Below, piece after piece: positions 1-7,737 of a stretch of 16,232 nucleotides of DNA (position 1 is its first letter; each line of letters opens with the position of its first letter). The stretch is taken from positions 1 to 16,232 of the forward strand of contig JAKAGC010000015.1 of the NCBI GenBank assembly GCA_021817755.1. The letters run 5' to 3'. The stretch is from Acidobacteriota bacterium (GTDB lineage Bacteria > Acidobacteriota > Aminicenantia > UBA2199). Below the pieces are notes generated by a model, which ran no database searches, was not told the origin of the DNA, and saw only the letters and a program-made list of their open reading frames with translations. Made by a program: the position numbers and the translations under genes.

Positions 1-259
1 CATATTCAATAATTATCTCGACCGGGAAAAACTTTTAAATGACCTCTCACCTATACTGGAATTATGTGAATCAAAAAATTTTGCAAGTACATATTTTGTA
101 GGGACTCGAATTCTCAAACCTCTTTTAATTCGCGCATTGGGGATAGATATCGATAGTGCAAATCCAGATATGGAATGGAATCGATTCTTTTCTCAACTAC
201 CTGCATGGGGAGATTATGGGACCCAGGAATTATTTATTTTTAAAAAAATAATGGATTAA
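1..259 (+). CDS. 3' end of an unidentified gene, possibly a methyltransferase
   Basis: An open frame enters from the left edge (first full codon at base 2) and ends at TAA 257-259, giving about 85 C-terminal residues. The end of the protein contains AWGDYGTQELFIFKK. The pattern of a basic/hydrophobic stretch (ILKPLLIRALGIDI) followed by a short final beta-strand-like segment (ELFIFKK) is reminiscent of the C-terminal strand of class I SAM methyltransferases or other glycan-modifying enzymes. The catalytic part is outside the window, so this is only a guess. The next gene starts 7 bases after the stop on the same strand, so the two are probably co-transcribed. Confidence 0.6.
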   Translation, partial: IFNNYLDREKLLNDLSPILELCESKNFASTYFVGTRILKPLLIRALGIDIDSANPDMEWNRFFSQLPAWGDYGTQELFIFKKIMD

Positions 260-266
260 ATAGTGG

Positions 267-1094
267 ATGACAAATCATAACAAAGTGGAGAAAGATATTT
301 CATACCCTGACACAGGAAATGACCTTTGTTTCGAGGTTGAAGACAAAAGCTTCTGGTTCCGCCACAGAAACGATTGTATTCTTGAACTCCTCAAACAATT
401 CCCTCCCGGAAGTGTATTCTTCGATATTGGTGGTGGAAATGGATACGTTGCAAAAGCACTTGAAGATAATGGTTTTCGAACCACTTTAGTGGAACCGGGA
501 AAGTCTGGAATAAATAATGCTATTAAAAGAGGACTAAAAAACGTGATTAATTCCCGTCTCGAAGACCTGGATATTCCGTCTCATTCTCTATCGGCGATCG
601 GTCTATTCGATGTGTTAGAGCATATAAAAAATCCTAATGCTTTTTTAGAAATTATTTCTAGATTCCTGACTACCGATGGAAGATTGTATATTTCTCTTCC
701 GGCCTTCAATTTTTTATGGTCGTATGAAGATGTCTTTGCCGGACATTTTACTCGTTTTTCACTCAAAACAAGTAAAAAAATGTTAATTGAGAATGGTTAT
801 ACTATTGAATACGCTACTTATATTTTTTCATTTTTACCTTTTTTAATATTTTTAAGCCGAACTTTTCCATACTGGTTGGGAGTAGGTAAAAAAGAGATAG
901 GTAAGAAAAACAATAAAATACTCAATGATCATACGGAACTCAAAAAGAATGGAATTCTAAATAAATTGATTCACAGTATTTTCCAAAAAGAACTTAAGTT
1001 CATTCATAAAAAGAAGAAGATGCCAATCGGCAGCACATGTTTATTAATTGCCAGGAAGAATGCCGTTTCCATTACAGGTAAAACACAATGCTAA
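267..1094 (+). CDS. class I SAM-dependent methyltransferase
   Basis: This 275-residue protein has the glycine-rich SAM-binding motif I (FFDIGGGNGY, about residues 51-60), an acidic residue at the end of strand 2 (LVEPG, E76), and the post-motif signature FDVLEHIKNP at 114-123. The segment GRLYISLPAF (138-147) follows. These are features of the Methyltransf_11/23 type of Rossmann-fold methyltransferase. HFTRFSLKTSKKML (160-173) matches the region after the core that these enzymes often use to form the substrate lid. A hydrophobic stretch at about 184-200 may associate with the membrane but could be the hydrophobic core of the cap. The acceptor cannot be read from the sequence; the neighbours suggest a sugar or glycan. 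The gene overlaps the next one by 7 bases (ATGCTAA), which implies translational coupling. The Shine-Dalgarno site is weak. Confidence 0.88.
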   Translation: MTNHNKVEKDISYPDTGNDLCFEVEDKSFWFRHRNDCILELLKQFPPGSVFFDIGGGNGYVAKALEDNGFRTTLVEPGKSGINNAIKRGLKNVINSRLEDLDIPSHSLSAIGLFDVLEHIKNPNAFLEIISRFLTTDGRLYISLPAFNFLWSYEDVFAGHFTRFSLKTSKKMLIENGYTIEYATYIFSFLPFLIFLSRTFPYWLGVGKKEIGKKNNKILNDHTELKKNGILNKLIHSIFQKELKFIHKKKKMPIGSTCLLIARKNAVSITGKTQC

Positions 1095-2092
1095 CACCTG
1101 GAATTTCCGTTGTACTTTGTTGCTATAATAGTGCAGAAGTAATACAAGCTTCTATCCGTTCTTTATCTGCACAGGACATCCCGGAAGGAATGGGTTATGA
1201 ATTAATCCTTGTGGATAACAATTGCACGGATGATTCGATTTCTCTGGCACAATCTGCCTGGAAGGATACCCCATTTCCATTGATTATAGTGAAAGAAACG
1301 CAACCGGGTTTGATTTATGCTCGAAAGGCGGGAGTATTAAAAGCTCGGTATTCCATTCTTCTTTTTGTGGATGATGATAATATCCTGGAGAATGACTGGG
1401 TGAAACGGTTGGTCGAATTATATGATAAATGGCCGGAAGTGGGAGGAATTGGTGGATATAATATTCCACTCTTCGAAGGTGAACTCCCTTCATGGTTTAC
1501 CAAGTATTCGGGCATGTATGCGTGTACTCCTCCGCATGAAAACCCATCGGTATCGGCTTATAAACTCACTCTTTTCGGTGCCGGACTTTCCCTTCGGACG
1601 GATATTGTCCGTTCGATATTTGAATCCGATCTACCTTTATTCCTGGTAGGGAGAACCAATCATACTTTAAAACGGGGTGATGATTCGGAAATCTGTTTAA
1701 GAGCAAGATTAATGGGCTGGAAACTCTGGTACGAAAATTCACTAAAACTCAAACATATATTATTAAAAAACCGTGTAAATTGGGAGTACGCACTTCGTGC
1801 CAGAAATGGCGGGGGGCATGCGGATATCATATTGAAAATTTATTACGACTTACTGGAAGACAATATTCCTCTTAAATATAACCAATTATCCCAGTATATC
1901 GCTTCACAATGGGAAGAATTCTGGAAACTCCGTATCAAATATAATGATTTGATAAACCTTCCAAAGGAAGGAGAACATGCCGCTATGCGATATCACTATC
2001 TAACAGGTTTAACCGAAGGTTTCTGGGAATGGGAGAAAAATGAATACAATACAATGCGAGAACGAATTATCCGGTTCTTCTCAAAAAAATAA
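1088..2092 (+). CDS. glycosyltransferase family 2 (GT-A fold)
   Basis: This 334-residue protein is a GT2-type transferase that adds a sugar from a nucleotide-sugar donor. The N-terminus ISVVLCCYNSAEVI (6-19) is the first Rossmann strand and loop. LILVDNNCTDDS (39-50) holds the donor-binding Asp. FVDDDN (93-98) is the DxD metal-binding motif. GDDSE (197-201) is the acidic catalytic-base region (the ED motif of the family). The length is normal. No transmembrane segment is visible, so it should act at the cytoplasmic face on a lipid-linked or nascent glycan. Donor and acceptor cannot be deduced. It overlaps the methyltransferase upstream by 7 bases and the next gene by 53 bases, so it sits inside one operon. 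Confidence 0.9.
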   Translation: MLTPGISVVLCCYNSAEVIQASIRSLSAQDIPEGMGYELILVDNNCTDDSISLAQSAWKDTPFPLIIVKETQPGLIYARKAGVLKARYSILLFVDDDNILENDWVKRLVELYDKWPEVGGIGGYNIPLFEGELPSWFTKYSGMYACTPPHENPSVSAYKLTLFGAGLSLRTDIVRSIFESDLPLFLVGRTNHTLKRGDDSEICLRARLMGWKLWYENSLKLKHILLKNRVNWEYALRARNGGGHADIILKIYYDLLEDNIPLKYNQLSQYIASQWEEFWKLRIKYNDLINLPKEGEHAAMRYHYLTGLTEGFWEWEKNEYNTMRERIIRFFSKK

Positions 2093-2906
2093 TTTCCGCA
2101 TCGCACATATTATCCATCCGGTAATTGTAGCGAGTACAAGCGATCTGGTAATCGCTCAACCGATAACATTTGAAACTATGCACCAGGCTCGCGAATTTGC
2201 CCATGATTTTGTAGAGGTAGAATTGGTGGCGACTCAATATCATGATGAAGAACGTTTGCCTCTTCCTTCATCTTTTATCCGGGCGCGGGATCTTACTCGT
2301 TCAGTTGGAGATGTTCATACCTTTCAGAAAAAGAAAAAACTTGCGATAATCAAAGATATATTCGATGTTTTATATGAGACTTCTACTGCGGACTATCTGA
2401 TTTATACAAATGTGGATATTGCACTTCAACCTTATTTTTACAGAACAGTCGCTGAATTTATAAAAAACGGCCACGATGCATTTATAATTAATCGACGAAC
2501 CATTCCGGGACATTACAAAGAATTGGAAGATATACCTCTTATGTGTGCAGAGATTGGCGAATCTCACCCGGGATGGGATTGTTTTATTTTCCACCGTTCC
2601 CTTTATCCGTCCTTTAAATTAGGGAATGCTTGTATCGGTACGGATTGGATCGGACGGATGATGATTACCAATATGGCGCCGCTGGCTCGCAAATTCAAAG
2701 TTTTTAAGGATTTGCAAATGACGTTTCATATCGGAGATGAGCGTGTCTGGAATTCGGATATATACTCGGATTACGCGGAATATAATAAAGCAGAGTGCGG
2801 CAAAACACTACTTGAATTTGAAAAAAAGTATGGCCCTTTGGATCGGAAAGGATTTCCCGGACGATTTTTAAAATGGTTTGAACAACAAGAAAATACGGAA
2901 TGCTAA
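2040..2906 (+). CDS. putative GT-A-like transferase, paralogue 1 of an unrecognised family
   Basis: This 288-residue protein has two homologues downstream (8871-9674 and 9667-10539). I do not recognise a named family. Blocks shared by all three copies are TSDLVIAQPITFETM (33-47), IYTNVDIAL (121-129), DAFIINRRTI (146-155), GWDCFIFHRSLYP (178-190), IGTDWIGR (199-206) and TFHIGD (228-233). The strand followed by NVD resembles the DxD-type donor site of GT-A glycosyltransferases, and GWDCF resembles the acceptor-side loop of such enzymes. A glycosyltransferase role is therefore likely but inferred. There is no signal peptide or membrane segment. The start lies 53 bases inside the GT2 gene and is preceded by GGGAG at 2031-2035. 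No other plausible start lies between it and the first conserved block, so the long overlap appears real. Confidence 0.8.
   Translation: MNTIQCENELSGSSQKNNFRIAHIIHPVIVASTSDLVIAQPITFETMHQAREFAHDFVEVELVATQYHDEERLPLPSSFIRARDLTRSVGDVHTFQKKKKLAIIKDIFDVLYETSTADYLIYTNVDIALQPYFYRTVAEFIKNGHDAFIINRRTIPGHYKELEDIPLMCAEIGESHPGWDCFIFHRSLYPSFKLGNACIGTDWIGRMMITNMAPLARKFKVFKDLQMTFHIGDERVWNSDIYSDYAEYNKAECGKTLLEFEKKYGPLDRKGFPGRFLKWFEQQENTEC
2135..2164 (+). repeat. 30-base exact match shared with paralogue 2
   Basis: These 30 bases, inside the TSDLVIAQPI coding block of paralogue 1, are identical to 8915-8944 in paralogue 2, including third codon positions. One mismatched base later, 11 further bases match. Paralogue 3 encodes nearly the same residues with different codons. 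Confidence 0.85.
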
Positions 2907-2970
2907 AGAATAAAATCGAAAATTCAGGATGTGGAAATGAATCTCGATACAAAGAATAGTGCATTGAAAA

Positions 2971-2977
2971 TAAGGAG
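2971..2977 (+). promoter_or_regulatory. ribosome-binding site that decides the sulfotransferase start
   Basis: TAAGGAG lies 4 bases before ATG 2982. An upstream GTG (2931) and ATG (2937) in the same frame have only AGGA at 2926-2929, which is too close to the GTG but acceptable for the ATG. The 2982 start places the PAPS-binding loop a few residues from the N-terminus, as is usual in the family, so it is preferred. Confidence 0.6.
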
Positions 2978-2981
2978 TATT

Positions 2982-3932
2982 ATGGAGCGAATGGTATTTA
3001 TAGGTGGTCCCCCACGAAGCGGGACTACTTTTGCTGCAAAAAGTCTGAATTTACACCCCGAAATCATTACTGCAATAGATGACCATGTGTATGAATGCTG
3101 GGGATTGTATTATTACCGTGACCGGGTGGGGCTTGTCGACGATCTGCGTGAAAATCGTCTGGATAAAGAAGAAGCGGCTCAAAAATTGGAATCTTATTTA
3201 TTCCACGAAAGCTTCCTGATGGGAGCAGCTCCATCGGATAAATTAAAGGAATTCCCTCAACTAACTACTGAGGATAGTAGTTCAACACGATTGGTTCGCT
3301 CTGTCAAAGATTCGGGTTTAGTCCGCCATGCTGTTCCGGTTGAAGAAATCCCCAACGATTGGTATTTATGCCTGAAATCACCCGAAGTATCTCATGTTCT
3401 TCCTCAACTTTCAGAGAGTTTTAAGGAATCACGGTTTGTTTTGGTTTACAGACCCATTATCGAAATTGCCGAATCAATGTACCGCACAGGGAACATGGTA
3501 AAACGGTTCGCTGTTTTTCACAATCGATGGGAGCAGGAATGGGATATGCAAAAAGGATTCATTCCTCCTCCGGGTGTTCCTGCCGAATGGAATGAAATCT
3601 GGCAAACGGCTACCCGTTTCCAACGCTGTGCAATGTATGCGGCGTCGTACATTCTGTCGATAATCGACGGCACCAATTACCTTGATCCGAAACAGTATTT
3701 CATCTATAATCACGCCAGGTTACGAAACCATCCTGAAGAAATATATCCGAAACTTGCCGAATTCCTCGAGGTTGATCCATCGGGTTTCCATTCTGCATCT
3801 TCTTCGATTAACCAGGAGATACCTACTGCCGAACCACAACTACTGCGCGAATATGCAGAAATAAACCGTATCCTGGATTTGGATTCCCTGGAAAAAAAGA
3901 TTTACCAACTTTCCATTCACAATAAAAATTAA
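2982..3932 (+). CDS. PAPS-dependent sulfotransferase (first of three)
   Basis: This protein is 316 residues from the preferred start; the frame is open from GTG 2931 (333 residues). Sulfotransferases move sulfate from PAPS to a hydroxyl or amine. The 5'-phosphosulfate-binding loop GGPPRSGTTF is at 8-17. LKSPE (131-135) matches the conserved KxPE/KTP region. FVLVYRPIIEIAESMYR (152-168) is the 3'-phosphate-binding segment, with Arg157 and Ser165 in the expected places. The segment from about 180, with NRWEQEW, resembles the substrate-side helices of Sulfotransfer_1/3 proteins. It is cytosolic with no signal peptide. It follows the GT-A-like gene with a gap of about 75 bases and is 40 bases before the propeller gene. 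A glycan is the likely acceptor, given the glycosyltransferases around it. Confidence 0.88.
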   Translation: MERMVFIGGPPRSGTTFAAKSLNLHPEIITAIDDHVYECWGLYYYRDRVGLVDDLRENRLDKEEAAQKLESYLFHESFLMGAAPSDKLKEFPQLTTEDSSSTRLVRSVKDSGLVRHAVPVEEIPNDWYLCLKSPEVSHVLPQLSESFKESRFVLVYRPIIEIAESMYRTGNMVKRFAVFHNRWEQEWDMQKGFIPPPGVPAEWNEIWQTATRFQRCAMYAASYILSIIDGTNYLDPKQYFIYNHARLRNHPEEIYPKLAEFLEVDPSGFHSASSSINQEIPTAEPQLLREYAEINRILDLDSLEKKIYQLSIHNKN

Positions 3933-3972
3933 TTTGTTGACTATACTTTAATCTCTTTATCACTTAGAAAAA

Positions 3973-4992
3973 ATGATTATCTACTTTGATACAGTTAAAC
4001 GTAAACGCCCGGTAAATGAAGCGGGTGAACTGGTTAAGCTTGATTGGACTACAAAAAAAATCGAAAAGATAGTTCCAATGTTTCCTCAAAATCCGGAAGT
4101 GGAACACGATTCGAATCCGAGAGGAAACAGTAGGGGCGGAAAAGGAATTCTGCTATCTGAAGATAACGAAATCTTTGCAGCTACTTATCATTCGATACAT
4201 GTTTTCGATCTCGACTTAAACCTTAAACGGATTATTACGAACAATCTCTTTGTCAATATTCACGAAATGTGCTGGGAAGGGAAGCATATTTGGGTTTCTT
4301 CTACGGCTATCGATTGTGCGGTGAAAGTCGATAAAGAAGGGAATACTCTTCAAACCTGGTGGCCAAGGGAAGAAAGTCTTCTCCAGGAAAGATTCGGACT
4401 GGAACGGATGGATATCGACAAAGAAGCAGACAACCGGCTGAAATTTATCCACGCCGAAATTTCCACGAAACAACATCATACTCACTTAAATAGCGTAATA
4501 AAATCAATTGGGAACGGAAATACGTACACTTTCTTGAATAAACAGGGAGCTCTGGTTCAAATGGAACCGGAAACGGCCATTATCATTCAGGATGAAAATT
4601 TACGCGGAGGCCACAGCCCGGCAGTGACTTTCGATGGGAAACATGTTATTATATGCAGCAGTATGAATAAAGATATATTGGTTTATGACCTTGAGAGCGG
4701 TAACCTGGAGCAGAAGATTCATCTTCCGGGTTTTAAGGAAATCGGAGAATTGCAAAAACAATTTCCCGATCAACCGTTCAATCGGACGATATTTGTTCGG
4801 GGTTTGGAGATAATTGATTCCCGCCGAATTCTGGCAGGAATTTCTCCTGCATCCATTCTTGAAATAGATTTAAACAGCGGACATTTAACGGATTTATACC
4901 GTTTTAGCGATGATGTCGGCGATGCTGTGCACGGTCTGGTTCATCTCAATAAAACCGGCCTTTCACCCAATCTGTATAATGAAAAAAGGTGA
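3973..4992 (+). CDS. beta-propeller-like protein of unknown function
   Basis: This 339-residue soluble protein has no signal peptide. It shows repeated four-strand units with turn motifs such as AGELVKLDWTTKKI, HSIHVFDLDLNLK, CAVKVDKEGNTLQTW, DILVYDLESGNLEQ and SILEIDLNSGHLTD. This is the look of a six- or seven-bladed propeller (WD40/NHL/SMP-30-like). Conserved-looking polar patches are GGKGILLS, HEMCWEGKHIWVSS, QHHTHLNSV and RGGHSPAVTFDGK; the His residues could bind metal or a sugar. It may belong to the DUF4915/TIGR03032 kind of propeller, but that is recall and not checked. It lies between two sulfotransferase genes, and its stop is 4 bases before the next start, so it probably works with them. 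An enzymatic (lactonase- or epimerase-like) or scaffold role are both possible. Confidence 0.7.
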   Translation: MIIYFDTVKRKRPVNEAGELVKLDWTTKKIEKIVPMFPQNPEVEHDSNPRGNSRGGKGILLSEDNEIFAATYHSIHVFDLDLNLKRIITNNLFVNIHEMCWEGKHIWVSSTAIDCAVKVDKEGNTLQTWWPREESLLQERFGLERMDIDKEADNRLKFIHAEISTKQHHTHLNSVIKSIGNGNTYTFLNKQGALVQMEPETAIIIQDENLRGGHSPAVTFDGKHVIICSSMNKDILVYDLESGNLEQKIHLPGFKEIGELQKQFPDQPFNRTIFVRGLEIIDSRRILAGISPASILEIDLNSGHLTDLYRFSDDVGDAVHGLVHLNKTGLSPNLYNEKR

Positions 4993-4996
4993 TACC

Positions 4997-5878
4997 ATGA
5001 AACTACCTCAAAATTCTATATTTATAATTGGTTACCCGCGATCGGGAACTACTCTTTTACAACGGCTCCTGGTAACTCAACCGGGAATATTTTCTTTCCC
5101 GGAAACTCATTATTTCTGCGTTATCGAAAAAATCCTGAAACGCGATGAAACAGGAAACATCCTTCCTGAATGTTTCGATAATGTCTTTAAGAAAATCAAT
5201 GAAAAAATGGAATTCCAATTTACAAGAGAAGAGATAACGACGTTAACGGTCCTATCTGAAAGAAAACTCCTGAGTTCCAAACGTTTTTTTGAATACATTA
5301 TCAGCCGTTTTTTGTTAAACTTGCACCCTGCTGTGGAGCGAATTAATTCCTATCGATGGATAGAAAAGACTCCAAACCACGCACTCTTTATAGACCGTAT
5401 TATGGAGTTCTACCCGGAAGCACGAATTCTTCACATCCTCCGTCATCCTGTCCCCTCTGTTTTTTCTCGGAAAATTAAGTTCCCTTTTAACCATGAAACT
5501 CCAATTGATGAACTGGCTCGAAGGTGGGATAGTATGCTGGAATCTGTGGAACGTTTTAAGGAGATGTACCCTGGGAATATCTATACCCTCCGCTATGAAG
5601 ACCTGGTCGAAGATATGGAAAAGGAACTTGCTGTTGTTGCTGATTTTATAGGCATTACCTTTGACTTTTCACTTCTCTCTTATTTTAAAAATAAAGAAAA
5701 AAACGGTACAATGATTCTTCCGTCGGAAAGCTGGAAACTCGATGACATTCAACGTGACGTGAGTAATACCAATCTTGCATACAAAGAACGAATTTCTCCC
5801 GAAGATGCGCAGATCATTGAAGAAATTACAATAAAAGGGATGAATAAATACGGATATAGACCTTACCATATACACTAG
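4997..5878 (+). CDS. PAPS-dependent sulfotransferase, Sulfotransfer_3-like (second of three)
   Basis: This protein is 293 residues from ATG 4997. The frame is open back to 4910, but that part lies inside the propeller gene, and AAGGTG at about 4986-4991 sits a normal distance before ATG 4997. The motifs are textbook: IIGYPRSGTTLLQRLL (10-25) is the 5'-phosphosulfate loop. EKTPNH (123-128) and ILHILRHPVPSVFSR (144-158) form the 3'-phosphate site with Arg149 and Ser157. LRYEDLVEDM (198-207) is the conserved helix that closes the fold. The length and layout fit Sulfotransfer_3-type enzymes that sulfate carbohydrates or small molecules. It is cytosolic. It starts 4 bases after the propeller stop, so translation is probably coupled. 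Confidence 0.92.
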   Translation: MKLPQNSIFIIGYPRSGTTLLQRLLVTQPGIFSFPETHYFCVIEKILKRDETGNILPECFDNVFKKINEKMEFQFTREEITTLTVLSERKLLSSKRFFEYIISRFLLNLHPAVERINSYRWIEKTPNHALFIDRIMEFYPEARILHILRHPVPSVFSRKIKFPFNHETPIDELARRWDSMLESVERFKEMYPGNIYTLRYEDLVEDMEKELAVVADFIGITFDFSLLSYFKNKEKNGTMILPSESWKLDDIQRDVSNTNLAYKERISPEDAQIIEEITIKGMNKYGYRPYHIH

Positions 5879-5905
5879 TCTCTATATTCTTAAAACCAAT
5901 CAAAT

Positions 5906-6601
5906 ATGCGGCCATATTCGCCACACTTAACACTTATTTCGCTTCACATTCCGAAATGTGCAGGGCAGAGTTTTCGAAAGGTTCTTGAAGAATTTTTCCC
6001 TTCGAGAATTTTCTTTCATTATTTCCAACAGAGGAATTCTCTTCCACAAAAGAATCCGCTTACACCTAATACATGTATTCATGGCCACTTCAACAAAACC
6101 AAGGGGTTTGGGGTGGATGATTATTACCCGGAAGCCGAACAATTTATTACAGTACTACGGGACCCTTTGGAAGCAGCAATCTCCAATTATTTCTACTGGA
6201 AAACGAAAGCCCGGGCCAACCAATTAAAAAAAGGTATTATTACTGCCGGAAGTGAAGACGATTATAAGGATATCTCGGATTTTTTCCGAATGCGTCCTCG
6301 CTCTAATCTGTTGGACTTCATGCCAGGGGAATTAACCTTAGAAAATTACAAGGAAATCATTCAATCTCGATTTGTATGGATCGGATTGGTGGAAAATCTT
6401 CAGCCGGGTATAGATGAGCTTGCTCGTATTCTTTCTGTTCCGTCTGTCTCTATTGGACGGCTGAATACTTCGACTCGTGACGAAGAATTGCCGAGAGAGA
6501 TTGAAGAAGAATTCATCCGGCAAAATGGACTGGAGTTTGAAATTTACAATTATATAACCCATTTTTATCGCAATAATTCTACAAATCAAGAGAGTAGCTA
6601 A
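5906..6601 (+). CDS. sulfotransferase family 2-like protein (third of three)
   Basis: This 231-residue protein has HIPKCAGQSFRKVL (14-27), the HxPKxAGxS form of the PAPS-binding loop. This form is typical of Sulfotransfer_2 enzymes, the family of heparan 2-O- and chondroitin-type sulfotransferases, and differs from the RSGTT loop of the two upstream genes. IHGHF (58-62) and FITVLRDPLEAAISNYFYW (80-98), with Arg85 and Ser93, give the 3'-phosphate site. It is soluble and short, as bacterial members are. No clear Shine-Dalgarno sequence precedes ATG 5906. Its stop codon overlaps the next start by one base (TAATG), so the next gene is coupled. A uronic acid or other sugar hydroxyl is a plausible target by family analogy only. 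Confidence 0.88.
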   Translation: MRPYSPHLTLISLHIPKCAGQSFRKVLEEFFPSRIFFHYFQQRNSLPQKNPLTPNTCIHGHFNKTKGFGVDDYYPEAEQFITVLRDPLEAAISNYFYWKTKARANQLKKGIITAGSEDDYKDISDFFRMRPRSNLLDFMPGELTLENYKEIIQSRFVWIGLVENLQPGIDELARILSVPSVSIGRLNTSTRDEELPREIEEEFIRQNGLEFEIYNYITHFYRNNSTNQESS

Positions 6602-7728
6602 TGTCCAACCAAATTATGTATTTCTCCCGGTTTCGTCCGACCTATGAGATGGGTGGTGGTGCGAGACGAATGACTCAACTCTATGAAATGCTGTTCTCTA
6701 TTCTGCCGGAAATGCAGCTTATTTCTACCCAAAGAAACGATCGTATCCCGAAAGAAATCAAAAAGAAAATAAAAAAGCTGAGTAACAGGGAGGATTTTTT
6801 TGCTCCTACCCGGTGGTCTTTGGGCATTCGCAAATGGAGTAGAGATCATATCGATATGACTTACCGTTTGTTGAAATACTCCAAAATCTGGTTGAAATCG
6901 ATCAGTGAACTTCCTCAGCTTGATCTGGCAATTATGGATGAACCGATCTATTTTCTTCCATTGTTTAATAAACTAATTAAATTGAATATCCCGGTAATCG
7001 GTATTTCCCAGAACATCGAAACACTGGCCTCCGGCCAGGTGAAGGAAAAATGGCTCCTGGATATGCTGATGACTGAATTAAAAATATTGAAGCAATGCCA
7101 ACTGGTAATAACAATATCGAGAGAAGAAGATATTCTCTTGTCTAACCTGGGCATTCATTCATTGTATATCCCCTATTTTCCGATTGAATCGATTTATAAG
7201 CGATTGATTGCCATTCGTGAGAGACGGAAACACTGCGAAAAGGATGGAGTACTGATGGTTGGATCCTCCAGGAATCTTCCAACCCGGTACGGGATGCAAA
7301 ATGCGGCGTCATTCTGGGAAAAGAACCGGATGGATAAATATTATGGAAAACTAATTATCGGTGGATATAAAAGTGAAACTTTTTTCGATCCGTCACCTTA
7401 TCCTCTTTCCACGGATTTTCGCGGAACTTTCCCTAATGAAGTTCTGGATGAGCTATTAACAAGAATTAAAGTTTTTCTTTGCTACCAGAAAACAGGGGCG
7501 GGCGGGTTAACCCGGATTAATGAAATGCTGATCGCAGGAGTTCCGGTTCTGGCTAATACTCATGCCGCTCGGTCTTATTATAATTTAAAGGGTTTAACTG
7601 AATTTCGTGAGTTCGACGATCTGGAAAAGATATTAAACAATCCTCATATCTTCGATAACGAAATACCTTTACCACAACAACCATCGAGTGGACACCTGGA
7701 AAGAGAAATAAACCGAATTTTGAAATAA
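6601..7728 (+). CDS. GT-B-like glycosyltransferase, tandem copy 1
   Basis: This 375-residue protein has a two-Rossmann-domain layout. The N-terminal domain starts IMYFSRFRPTYEMGGGARRM (5-24), with the glycine-rich loop that GT4-type enzymes use near the donor phosphate. PVIGISQNIETLAS (131-144) and LVITISREEDILLSNLGI (168-185) are the end of the N-domain. The C-domain begins at about 215 (GVLMVGSSRNLPTRYG). RINEMLIAGVPVLANT (305-320) matches the donor-binding E..aaG.PVva motif of GT1/GT4 enzymes. The spacing is unusual enough that a GT4 assignment should be called probable. It is cytosolic with no membrane segment. The neighbouring gene at 7738 is a clear tandem duplicate, alike over its full length. 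Donor and acceptor are unknown. Confidence 0.8.
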   Translation: MSNQIMYFSRFRPTYEMGGGARRMTQLYEMLFSILPEMQLISTQRNDRIPKEIKKKIKKLSNREDFFAPTRWSLGIRKWSRDHIDMTYRLLKYSKIWLKSISELPQLDLAIMDEPIYFLPLFNKLIKLNIPVIGISQNIETLASGQVKEKWLLDMLMTELKILKQCQLVITISREEDILLSNLGIHSLYIPYFPIESIYKRLIAIRERRKHCEKDGVLMVGSSRNLPTRYGMQNAASFWEKNRMDKYYGKLIIGGYKSETFFDPSPYPLSTDFRGTFPNEVLDELLTRIKVFLCYQKTGAGGLTRINEMLIAGVPVLANTHAARSYYNLKGLTEFREFDDLEKILNNPHIFDNEIPLPQQPSSGHLEREINRILK

Positions 7729-7737
7729 GAGTAAAGT

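Noticed and set aside
2931..2981. Longer N-terminus for the first sulfotransferase (GTG 2931 or ATG 2937)
   Set aside because: The stronger ribosome site TAAGGAG fits ATG 2982, and the extra residues show no conserved element. ATG 2937 remains possible.
3936..3965. Possible promoter with TTGACT before the propeller gene
   Set aside because: No -10 box lies at 16-18 bases. The 40-base gap within a same-strand operon needs no separate promoter.
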